Source: an uncultured Collinsella sp.
GTDB lineage: Bacteria; Actinomycetota; Coriobacteriia; Coriobacteriales; Coriobacteriaceae
DNA: 9,549 nucleotides
Direction of reading: 5' to 3'
NCBI GenBank assembly: GCA_902491915.1
Contig: CABUJL010000074.1
Span: 1-9,549, forward strand
The notes beneath the pieces were generated by a model, which saw nothing but the letters and a program-made list of their open reading frames with translations, did not search any database and was not told the DNA's origin. Shown piece after piece: positions 1 to 5,670 of this stretch. Made by a program: the position numbers and the translations under genes. Position 1 is the first letter of the stretch. Each line of letters starts with the position of its first letter.

Positions 1-498
1 CCCGCCGTCGACGACCTCGCGGGCGACGTGATCGAATTCGTGGACCGCACGTACGGCGCCCAATGCGAAGCGCTCGCCACCGAATGCGGCGACTTTTTGG
101 TGCGCCGCAGCGACGGCGTGTTTGCCTATCAGCTGGCCGTGGTGGTCGATGACGCCGCCATGGGTGTTACGGAGGTCGTGCGCGGATGCGACCTGCTTGG
201 CTCCACGCCCCGCCAGATCTATCTGCAGCATCTGCTGGAACTTCCCACACCGCGCTACGCACATATTCCGCTGCTCATGTCGCCGGACGGCCACCGCCTT
301 TCCAAGCGCGACCGCGATCTGGACCTGGGCGAACTACGCACCCGCTTTGGTACGCCCGAGGCACTACTGGGCTGGCTCGCCGGGCAAACAGGCATCGCGC
401 CGGACGCCACACCGCGCTCTGCCGAGCAGCTGGTCGAGCACTTTAGCTGGAACGTCATCCGCGCGCATCGGGAGAACATCACCGTAACGGTCGAGTAG
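1..498 (+). CDS. gluQ: Glutamyl-Q tRNA(Asp) synthetase-like protein, C-terminal part (5' end outside window)
   Basis: The reading frame is open from base 1, so the start lies upstream of the window; 165 residues are visible. The visible part matches the class I glutamyl-tRNA synthetase catalytic core: a DGVFAYQLAVVVDDAAMGVTEVVRG segment, then DLLGSTPRQIYLQHLL, then the KMSKS-type loop GHRLSKRDRDLDL. The protein ends only about 65 residues after that loop, so it lacks the anticodon-binding domain of true GltX. This truncated-GluRS architecture is what GluQ (GluQRS) has; in that family the enzyme glutamylates queuosine at position 34 of tRNA(Asp) rather than charging tRNA(Glu). The Asp-Arg-Asp run after the KMSKS lysine also resembles GluQ as I remember it. 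The gene is convergent with the next gene, with a 15-nt gap and no visible terminator hairpin. The N-terminal zinc-binding region cannot be judged here. A GluRS fragment is the less likely alternative. Confidence 0.85.
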   Translation, partial: PAVDDLAGDVIEFVDRTYGAQCEALATECGDFLVRRSDGVFAYQLAVVVDDAAMGVTEVVRGCDLLGSTPRQIYLQHLLELPTPRYAHIPLLMSPDGHRLSKRDRDLDLGELRTRFGTPEALLGWLAGQTGIAPDATPRSAEQLVEHFSWNVIRAHRENITVTVE

Positions 499-513
499 CC
501 AGCCACCCCGCCT

Positions 514-1239
514 CTACGCAACATCCCAGGGCTGGAGTTCGTCGCCCAAGCGAACGATGCAGTCGTAGAGCACGGTGTGACGCTCGGCCGGGTTGGTATC
601 CCGATGAAAATGCCCGTAGTACCAACGCTTGTAGTCCAAGCGATCTTCCAGCTCATCGAAAAATGCCGTAAGTCGATCAACGCCGGGGCAATCCCAACCG
701 GGCGCCGGATAGAGCGTGGGCGAAAGCATGCGCGTAGAGCAGGTGTGGGTGATCACGTAGTCGACCTTCCAGTCCACGCTGTCGAGCTTTGCCCGCGCCT
801 CCTCAAAGTTGCGCTCGTCCGGCAGCTCCTGCGGCCACCAGCTGGAATACGGAATGCGGTATTCCTTATCCACGCTCGTGGCGCCGCCCATGGTAAAGAT
901 CGTTGAGCCGTCGAGCTCAAAAACCTCACCGCGCGTCAGGCGTCGGATGGGCGAGGTGTCCGACAGACGCTGCGTCAGGCCGCCGTGCCACAGCTCCATG
1001 GGGCGCTCCGACCAGTGATCGAAACGCTCGTGGTTGCCGTCGACAAACAGCACGGTATAGGGGCGCGACTCCAGCCAGGCGATGTCGGCACATTCCTCGG
1101 CAGAGAAATCCCACGGAAAGCCAAAGTCGCCCGCGATGATGAGATAGTCGTCACTTGTCAGACCATCCCCAAGATCCCAGTCGCGAAGCTTTTGCATGTC
1201 GACGCCGCCGTGAATATCGCCCGTCACATAGACCGTCAT
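514..1239 (-). CDS. Calcineurin-like metallophosphoesterase
   Basis: This 241-residue protein carries the full set of dinuclear-metal motifs of the calcineurin-like phosphoesterase fold: D8-x-H10 in TGDIHGG, G37-D38 in IIAGDFG, the GNHE box at 68-71, H165 in VITHTCS, and the GHFH box at 209-212. There is no signal peptide or membrane segment, so it is probably cytoplasmic. The family hydrolyses phosphomonoesters or phosphodiesters, and the substrate cannot be told from sequence. The ATG at 1239 was chosen because the conserved beta strand MTVYVTGDIHGG starts there. A longer in-frame start at 1275 would add 12 residues that look non-coding. The SD-like GGTGAT just upstream is weak. The gene follows the small membrane-protein gene on the same strand after 85 nt, so co-transcription is possible. 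The minus strand between them has a TTGACT hexamer but no convincing -10. Confidence 0.88.
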   Translation of the reverse strand: MTVYVTGDIHGGVDMQKLRDWDLGDGLTSDDYLIIAGDFGFPWDFSAEECADIAWLESRPYTVLFVDGNHERFDHWSERPMELWHGGLTQRLSDTSPIRRLTRGEVFELDGSTIFTMGGATSVDKEYRIPYSSWWPQELPDERNFEEARAKLDSVDWKVDYVITHTCSTRMLSPTLYPAPGWDCPGVDRLTAFFDELEDRLDYKRWYYGHFHRDTNPAERHTVLYDCIVRLGDELQPWDVA

Positions 1240-1324
1240 CGGATCACCACTTCCCTGTAAGTCGCTAGCCCACATTCTGCACGATCACTAAGTCAACCGT
1301 TCCAGCCCTTCCATCCTTTGGGAC

Positions 1325-1564
1325 CTACCCCTCGCTCTTCCATCCAAACGGGTCAAACACCCAAAAGATCAGATCGAGCACGCCGCCGGTCATCGTGGCG
1401 CCGGCAAGAGCCATGCAAACATGCAGAAAGCTGGCACTTCGGAGCACGTCGAACGGCCCCAGAACAGCCAGCAGCGCGACCGCTGCGCCGGCTACGCACA
1501 GCGCGAGGCACGGCCCCGCGTCCTTTACGCACTTCTTTGCGAGATGCTTTGCGTTGTCACTCAT
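1325..1564 (-). CDS. Small two-helix membrane protein, unknown function
   Basis: The predicted product has 79 residues. It has a short polar N-terminus (MSDNAKHLAKKCVKDAG), a first hydrophobic helix at about 18-36, a second at about 46-70, and a short charged tail (DPFGWKSEG). The start at 1564 is favoured over upstream in-frame ATGs because an AAGGAG Shine-Dalgarno lies 10 nt before it, and because the residues encoded upstream look non-coding. Four cysteines (12, 20, 23, 50) lie in or near the helices. I do not recognise the family. It is transcribed toward the metallophosphoesterase gene and away from the two-component operon. Gene reality rests on the SD, the coherent membrane topology and the absence of a better frame on either strand. 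Confidence 0.65.
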   Translation of the reverse strand: MSDNAKHLAKKCVKDAGPCLALCVAGAAVALLAVLGPFDVLRSASFLHVCMALAGATMTGGVLDLIFWVFDPFGWKSEG

Positions 1565-1776
1565 CGGTATCGAACTCCTTAGAGAGTCGTTGTTCAGACG
1601 CATGCCGCCGCGGCAGAGCGGGGCGGCAGGGTAAGTGTCACATGCTGTGCGGACATCAATGGAGAAACCGCCTGCTCGACCAACCTTTGACGCCGTTTTG
1701 CACCGGCACCACATCCCCCGCTATCGAGGTCTAATACTTTTCCCACCGCTACCCAAAAACTCATCCAACGTTAATC
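1565..1776. other. Divergent intergenic region, no gene seen
   Basis: This region separates the minus-strand small membrane-protein gene from the promoter of the plus-strand signalling operon. It should hold the promoter for the minus-strand gene, but I could not find a convincing -35/-10 pair. In-frame extensions of the small ORF across it have non-protein-like composition. No RNA gene or repeat was recognised. Confidence 0.5.
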
Positions 1777-1804
1777 TTGGCTCAAGAATCGCTTAATCTA
1801 TAAC
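1777..1804 (+). promoter_or_regulatory. Sigma-70-type promoter of the DUF4342/two-component operon
   Basis: TTGGCT (1777-1782) and TATAAC (1799-1804) are separated by 16 nt, close to the consensus hexamers and spacing. Transcription would start near 1811, giving a leader of about 110 nt before the ATG at 1923. A second AT-rich hexamer (TATAGA, 1811-1816) just downstream could be an alternative -10. The surrounding AT-richness contrasts with the GC-rich leader. Confidence 0.6.
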
Positions 1805-1825
1805 CTGCACTATAGAGTTCGACCA

Positions 1826-1910
1826 AGGGCGGGGCGGCGCCGCGCAACGCAGGCCGCCGAACGCAACGCTCGCGCCCGGGCAGATCGCCCGGCGTCGCGC
1901 CCATCGAACG
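1826..1910 (+). other. GC-rich structured leader upstream of the two-component operon
   Basis: The untranslated stretch between the promoter and the first gene holds a GCGGCGCCGC palindrome near 1835-1844. The octamer CGCAACGC occurs twice (1843-1850 and 1862-1869), with GGCCGCC between. A clear hairpin follows at 1876-1892: CCGGGC, loop AGATC, GCCCGG. It could be a structured 5' UTR or hold regulator binding sites. No known riboswitch class is recognised. Confidence 0.35.
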
Positions 1911-1922
1911 AAAGGACAGGTC

Positions 1923-2465
1923 ATGGACGACCTCGAAAAAGTTGAAACCATCCGCACCAAGTGCAACGTAAGCTACACCGATGCCAAAGCCGCGCTCGAC
2001 GCCGCCGACGGCAACGTTTTGGACGCCATCATTTGGCTCGAGTCGCAAGGCAAGACCCAGACCACGTCGGCGCACGCCGCCACCGAGTCCGCGCCGGTCG
2101 ACGAACCCTCGGCCGAGATGGTCGCCGCGCAGGCCGCCTACGAGAAGTCGAGCGAAAAGACCGACTTCTCCAAGAAGATGGACAGCGTATGGGAGTACCT
2201 CAAAAAGCTCTTCCGCCTGAGCCTGGACACCAAGTTTATCGCCACGCGCCGCGATGCAATCATCCTCAACATCCCCATCCTGATCCCCATCATCGCCCTG
2301 TTTGCCTGGGGCGCCACGATATGGCTGATGCTGATCGGCCTGTTCTTTGGCATGCGTTACCGCATCGATAGCGACGGCGACGTGCCCGGCAGCATCAACA
2401 ACCTTATGGATCACGCCGCCGACGCCGCGGACGACATCAAGCAAAATCTGAACGACGACAAGTAA
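1923..2465 (+). CDS. DUF4342-type membrane protein with N-terminal UBA-like domain
   Basis: The product has 180 residues. Residues 2-44 (MDDLEKVETIRTKCNVSYTDAK...AADGNVLDAIIWLESQGK) form a three-helix UBA/TS-N-like domain, the fold also seen at the N-terminus of EF-Ts and NAC. A polar Ala/Glu-rich linker covers about 45-80 and an amphipathic basic stretch 82-110 (SKKMDSVWEYLKKLFRLS). Hydrophobic segments at about 112-129 and 131-145 form one hairpin or two membrane helices, followed by an acidic C-terminal tail. This order matches what I remember of DUF4342 proteins, whose function is unknown to me. The ATG has an AAAGGA Shine-Dalgarno in the preceding bases. It is the first gene of the operon, 18 nt before the response-regulator gene. 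By inference the UBA-like domain may be a protein-protein contact for the downstream kinase or regulator. Confidence 0.85.
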   Translation: MDDLEKVETIRTKCNVSYTDAKAALDAADGNVLDAIIWLESQGKTQTTSAHAATESAPVDEPSAEMVAAQAAYEKSSEKTDFSKKMDSVWEYLKKLFRLSLDTKFIATRRDAIILNIPILIPIIALFAWGATIWLMLIGLFFGMRYRIDSDGDVPGSINNLMDHAADAADDIKQNLNDDK

Positions 2466-2483
2466 TCGCAAACGGGGGCACGC

Positions 2484-3263
2484 ATGGCACGGATCCTGAT
2501 CGTAGAGGACGAGGAGAAAATCGCCCGCTTTGTGACGCTCGAGCTGGAGCACGAGGGCTACCAGGTGGAACACGCCGCCGATGGCCGCACCGCCGTGGAC
2601 CTGGCGCTGGAGCGCAACTACGATCTTATTCTGCTCGATGTGCTGTTGCCGCAGCTCAACGGCATGGAGGTCCTGCGGCGCGTCCGCAAGCACAAGGATG
2701 TGCCGGTGATAATGGTCACCGCGCGCGATGCCGTGATGGACAAGGTGGCCGGGCTCGATGCCGGCGCCGACGATTACCTGACCAAGCCGTTTGCGATTGA
2801 GGAGCTGTTCGCACGGATCCGCGTGGCGTTGAAGCGCTCGGAGGCCGTGCGGGCGGCTTCGGGCGTTGGCGGCATCGGGACGGGCGCGGCAGGCGGCACG
2901 GGTGTCGGCGCCACTGCGATGCCCCCGGTCAGTGACTCGACCCAGGTTTCCGCCTCGCTCTCCCCCGCCACGCTCGCCGTGGGCTCGGTCGCGCTCGATC
3001 CCGACCGCCGCGAAGTCACGGTCGGCGGCTCGCCCATCGTGCTGACCGCCCGCGAGTTCGACGTCCTCGCCCTGCTTATGGCACATGCCGGCACCGTGCT
3101 CACGCGCGAGCGCATTGCGCACGAGGCGCTGGGCTACGAATACGTGGGCGACACCAACAACGTCGACGTGCACATCGCGCACCTGCGCGCCAAGATCGAG
3201 GACGCCGGCGGTGCCCGCATCATCCAGACCGTGCGCGGGGTGGGCTATGTCTGCCGCACGTAA
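2484..3263 (+). CDS. OmpR/PhoB-family response regulator transcription factor
   Basis: The product has 259 residues. The N-terminal receiver domain (1-118) has the acidic pocket E8/D9, phospho-acceptor D52 (ILLDVLLP), T79 (VMVTA-type switch) and K101 (LTKPF). The C-terminal winged-helix DNA-binding domain covers about 165-259, with LTAREFDVLALLMAHAG, TNNVDVHIAHLRAKIE and the terminal RIIQTVRGVGYV hairpin typical of OmpR regulators. Between them lies an unusually long Gly/Ala/Ser-rich linker at about 119-163, making the protein about 30 residues longer than usual for the family. The start codon follows a GGGGG-containing SD six bases upstream. It is phosphorylated by the kinase encoded immediately downstream (inference from gene order) and probably regulates its own operon, as many such pairs do. 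Confidence 0.96.
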   Translation: MARILIVEDEEKIARFVTLELEHEGYQVEHAADGRTAVDLALERNYDLILLDVLLPQLNGMEVLRRVRKHKDVPVIMVTARDAVMDKVAGLDAGADDYLTKPFAIEELFARIRVALKRSEAVRAASGVGGIGTGAAGGTGVGATAMPPVSDSTQVSASLSPATLAVGSVALDPDRREVTVGGSPIVLTAREFDVLALLMAHAGTVLTRERIAHEALGYEYVGDTNNVDVHIAHLRAKIEDAGGARIIQTVRGVGYVCRT

Positions 3264-4542
3264 CGCCGAGGCCAAGCGCGTCACCTCCATCGCCCGCGCC
3301 ATCAACTGGAGCTATATGTGGCGCCGCCTGATGAGCTACGTCTGGCTCGATCTGTTGCTGGTGGTGATTGCGGCGGCGATCCTCGTCTATGGATACAACC
3401 AGACACTGCCCGACAGCGCGTTTACCGCAGGATGGATCCCCGGCGCCACCGTTCGCGGCATGTCGCTGAAGCCCGCGCGCGGCTGGGACCTGACAACGCT
3501 CACCTATACCGTCGAGCTTGCGCGTACCACCAAGACCTTCCCCCTCGCGCAGGACCTCATCGCACTTTGGCCCCTCTATATCGTTGTTGTAGGTTGGCAG
3601 GTCATCAGCATGCTCGATATGCTCGGCGGCGCTCGCCGTGTGCGCCGCACCATGGCGCCGCTCAACGACCTGGCCCTGCGCGTGGACGAGCTCGGCCGCA
3701 TGCAGCTCTCCGGCGGCAAGATGGAAACGCTGGAGCAAGCCATCGAGCGCGCGAGCGTCGACTCGCCGAGCGTCACCACCGGCGACGCCGACCTGGCAAG
3801 CATCGAGGTCGCACTCAACCGCCTGCTGCGCCAGATGCAAGAGGCCAAGCTGCAGCAGATGCGCTTTGTCAACGATGCAAGCCACGAGCTGCGCACGCCC
3901 ATCGCGGTGATTCAGGGCTACGTAAACATGCTCGACCGCTGGGGCAAAGACGACCCGGCCGTGCTGGCGGAATCCATCGCCTCGCTCAAGGCCGAAAGCG
4001 AGCACATGCAGGAGCTCGTGGAGCAACTGCTGTTTTTGGCGCGCGGCGATGCCGGGCGCACGGTCCTACGGCGTGCGAATACCAACCTGGCCGCACTGGT
4101 CGGCAAGGTATGCGAGGAATCGCAGATGATCGATACCGAGCACACGTATCGACTGGTCTTTGACGCTGTGCTTGTCAGCGACCCGCGCTGCGACGCGCCC
4201 GTCGACGTGGCGCTCGTGAAGCAGGCTCTGCGCGTGATCGTGCAAAACGCCGCTAAGTACTCGGATGCGGGAACGACCGTCACATTTGGCATAACGCCCG
4301 ATGCGGGCATGGGCACGATCGACATAAGTGTTGAGGACGAGGGCATCGGCATGAACCAGGAATCCGCAGCTCACGCGTTTGAACGGTTCTACCGCGCCGA
4401 CAACGCACGCGATGCCGGCGCGCAGGGCTCGGGCCTGGGGCTCGCCATCGCCAAGTGGATCGTCGACAGCCACGGCGGCGTCATCGGTGTGACCTCGGTC
4501 GAGGGCGTCGGCAGCCGCTTTACGATTCGCCTGCCACGGTAG
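3247..4542 (+). CDS. Membrane sensor histidine kinase
   Basis: The product has 431 residues. It has a basic N-terminus, TM1 at about 29-50, a short extracytoplasmic loop of about 48 residues (51-98), TM2 at about 103-125, and a HAMP-like linker at about 126-200. The HisKA dimerisation helix carries phospho-acceptor H213 in DASHELRTPIAV. The HATPase domain has an N box (QALRVIVQNAAKYS, 327-339), G1 box DEGIG (364-368), F box (FERFYRAD) and G2 box GSGLGLA (394-400). The ATG at 3247 overlaps the last 17 nt of the regulator gene, which points to translational coupling. The frame is open further upstream to 3085, but that part only shadows the regulator gene. A later ATG at 3316 would leave just four residues before the first membrane helix and is possible. 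The small sensor loop suggests sensing within or near the membrane; the signal is unknown. Confidence 0.95.
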   Translation: MSAARNAEAKRVTSIARAINWSYMWRRLMSYVWLDLLLVVIAAAILVYGYNQTLPDSAFTAGWIPGATVRGMSLKPARGWDLTTLTYTVELARTTKTFPLAQDLIALWPLYIVVVGWQVISMLDMLGGARRVRRTMAPLNDLALRVDELGRMQLSGGKMETLEQAIERASVDSPSVTTGDADLASIEVALNRLLRQMQEAKLQQMRFVNDASHELRTPIAVIQGYVNMLDRWGKDDPAVLAESIASLKAESEHMQELVEQLLFLARGDAGRTVLRRANTNLAALVGKVCEESQMIDTEHTYRLVFDAVLVSDPRCDAPVDVALVKQALRVIVQNAAKYSDAGTTVTFGITPDAGMGTIDISVEDEGIGMNQESAAHAFERFYRADNARDAGAQGSGLGLAIAKWIVDSHGGVIGVTSVEGVGSRFTIRLPR

Positions 4543-4553
4543 GAAGCCCCACG

Positions 4554-4741
4554 AATCGAAGGTGAATGCTTTTCCGCGAAGTGAACGACCTATTTTGGAC
4601 CCCCGAAGCATCCACACTTTTTGGCACCAAAACCGCAGGAAAAACCTGACAAAACCGCAGGAAACGGCGCCTCCAAAGTGTCGATGCTCCAGTGGTTCGA
4701 TTTCACTCGTTCACTTCGCGGAAAAGTATTCACCTTCGATT
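4554..4741. repeat. 188-bp near-palindromic element with 35-bp terminal inverted repeats
   Basis: The arms at 4554-4588 and 4707-4741 are reverse complements over 35 bp with one mismatch (G4568 versus the base opposite). A second inner pair, 4605-4620 and 4675-4690, matches over 16 bp with two mismatches and lies exactly 16 nt inside the outer arms on both sides. The core carries a 15-nt direct repeat, CAAAACCGCAGGAAA, at 4628-4642 and 4650-4664 (22-nt period). No coding frame in it looks real. The symmetry of the whole unit suggests a non-autonomous mobile or REP/MITE-like palindrome rather than a terminator. Flanks share only ACG (4551-4553, 4743-4745), too little to call a target duplication. 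Confidence 0.85.
4628..4664. repeat. Two 15-nt direct repeats in the core of the palindromic element
   Basis: CAAAACCGCAGGAAA occurs at 4628-4642 and again at 4650-4664, separated by AACCTGA. The first copy overlaps a small hairpin, CAGG-AAAAA-CCTG (4636-4648), near the centre of the 188-bp inverted repeat. Two copies only; not a CRISPR array. Confidence 0.8.
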
Positions 4742-4773
4742 TACGGCAGCCCGTCAGTCACCCTCTCGGCATT

Positions 4774-4807
4774 AAAAAAGGGGCAAGGCCACGCGCCTTA
4801 CCCCTTT
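4774..4807 (-). terminator. Rho-independent terminator of the IIB-VOC operon
   Basis: The arms 4777-4789 and 4795-4807 form a 13-bp stem with a five-base loop. Read on the minus strand the single non-Watson-Crick position is a G-U pair and the stem is followed by a TTTTTTAAT tract, so it is built for the minus-strand genes, ending 26 nt after the VOC stop. On the plus strand the same position is a C-A mismatch with a weaker TTTCTT tail, so any bidirectional use for the kinase operon would be less efficient. Confidence 0.85.
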
Positions 4808-4833
4808 CTTCGTTAGCTATGGCAGCTTGTGCG

Positions 4834-5208
4834 TTACTCGCGGCACAGGTGCACGGCGAAGCCGGCGAACTCGCGCTTAAAGTACACGAGCTTGGTGCCG
4901 CCGTCGGGCAGCAGTACGCGCGACTCCTCGTTAACCTCGAGCCCGCGCTCGGCAAACCACTTCTCGGCCGCATCGATGTCGTTGACGGCAAAGCCGATGT
5001 GGCCCTTGGCGCCACGACCGTTCTGCTTCATGATCTCGACCAGCGAATCGTTAAAGTACGAAACGGGGGTCTCGATGACGGGCAGGCCCATCATCGTCGA
5101 GAACAGTTCCGCGATCTCCAAGGCGTCTGCCGGGTCGGCGGCGTTAATGCCCACATGGGCAACGCGCATACCAAAGAGCTCTACCGGATTGGCGTTCTGT
5201 TCACTCAT
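4834..5208 (-). CDS. VOC (glyoxalase/dioxygenase-fold) family protein
   Basis: The product has 124 residues and is a single VOC domain of two beta-alpha-beta-beta-beta modules. The first is RVAHVGINAADPADALEIAELFSTMMGLPV...VEIMKQ and the second GAKGHIGFAVNDIDAAEKWFAERGLEV...TKLVYFKREFAGFAVHL. Candidate metal ligands by position are H18, E58, H70 and H120; the last replaces the usual glutamate, so metal binding is uncertain. The ending GFAVHL and the xHIxFAV core resemble, from memory, the VOC domain that some Clostridia carry fused to the C-terminus of KDPG aldolase. The start at 5208 lies 11 nt after the IIB stop, so the two genes are almost certainly co-transcribed. That pairing suggests a role in metabolism of the sugar or sugar acid handled by the PTS, but the substrate is unknown. 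Confidence 0.85.
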   Translation of the reverse strand: MSEQNANPVELFGMRVAHVGINAADPADALEIAELFSTMMGLPVIETPVSYFNDSLVEIMKQNGRGAKGHIGFAVNDIDAAEKWFAERGLEVNEESRVLLPDGGTKLVYFKREFAGFAVHLCRE

Positions 5209-5219
5209 GCAGTCAGCGC

Positions 5220-5507
5220 CTACTGTGCCATGACGTCGAGAACGGCCTTCTCGGCAGCGACGCGGTTCATGCCGGTCATGAAGGGCACGCCGCTCACGTA
5301 CGGGCAGGTGAGGCCCTCGGGGGCAACGGTGGTGGCAATCAGCAGGTCGGCGCCCTCGTCGCAAACGTCCTTGGCCTCGGAGATGGCGCACTGCGCGATC
5401 TCGTACTTGTCGGCGTAACCGTTGGCGTCGAGCAGGGTAGCGACCTTCTGGGCAACGAGCGTGGAAGTAGCAGCGCCAGCACCGCAAGCCAAAACGATCT
5501 TCTTCAT
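5220..5507 (-). CDS. PTS sugar transporter subunit IIB, galactitol-type
   Basis: The product has 95 residues, the usual size of a free-standing IIB. The N-terminal MKKIVLACGAGAATSTLVAQKV has the P-loop with the predicted phospho-cysteine C8, and the GA-ATST pattern is that of the galactitol (GatB) class. The C-terminal part (PYVSGVPFMTGMNRVAAEKAV) also follows GatB. In a PTS the protein takes phosphate from IIA and passes it to the sugar bound to IIC. Neither IIA nor IIC is encoded within the window, and the gene ahead of it is divergent, so this IIB is physically orphaned here. The ATG at 5507 has a GGGAG Shine-Dalgarno nine bases upstream. The next gene encodes a VOC protein rather than a PTS component. 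Substrate specificity is not inferable. Confidence 0.9.
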   Translation of the reverse strand: MKKIVLACGAGAATSTLVAQKVATLLDANGYADKYEIAQCAISEAKDVCDEGADLLIATTVAPEGLTCPYVSGVPFMTGMNRVAAEKAVLDVMAQ

Positions 5508-5541
5508 AGGTAATGTCTCCCTTCGTGGTTTACTTTAGGTA

Positions 5542-5547
5542 AGTGTA
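5542..5547 (-). promoter_or_regulatory. Possible -10 element for the IIB-VOC operon
   Basis: On the minus strand TACACT reads at 5547-5542, which would start transcription near 5535 and give a leader of about 28 nt before the IIB ATG. No good -35 hexamer lies 16-18 nt upstream, so an activator or a different site is possible. Confidence 0.3.
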
Positions 5548-5609
5548 CCGCAGCGAGCGATGGCACTCAGCCTCGATGAGCTTTTATGCCAGTTTGCTTG
5601 CGCGCTGCG

Positions 5610-5615
5610 TATAAT
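5610..5615 (+). promoter_or_regulatory. Consensus TATAAT -10 for the 5671 gene
   Basis: A perfect TATAAT at 5610-5615 precedes the plus-strand gene by 55 nt, placing the transcript start near 5622. The -35 position (about 5587-5592, TGCCAG) is poor. A small inverted repeat, CGCTC-N7-GAGCG (5639-5655), lies in the leader just before the SD. Confidence 0.5.
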
Positions 5616-5670
5616 ACATCTAGTACGTGTTGTCATACCGCTCGCTTTATGAGCGACTAAGGACCCCAAT

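Noticed and set aside
1782..3305. 507-codon minus-strand ORF
   Set aside because: It lies antisense to the promoter, the DUF4342 gene and the response regulator, all clearly real. The translation is His/Val/Gln/Gly-rich with no recognisable domain.
4628..4664. CRISPR-like repetition
   Set aside because: Only two 15-nt copies with a 7-nt spacer, inside a larger palindrome, and no cas genes.
4551..4745. Target-site duplication flanking the palindromic element
   Set aside because: Only ACG is shared and it is offset by one base on the right side, which is expected by chance.
4621..5418. 265-codon plus-strand ORF starting in the palindromic element
   Set aside because: It reads through the inverted repeat, the terminator and antisense to the VOC and IIB genes. 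No domain and no SD.
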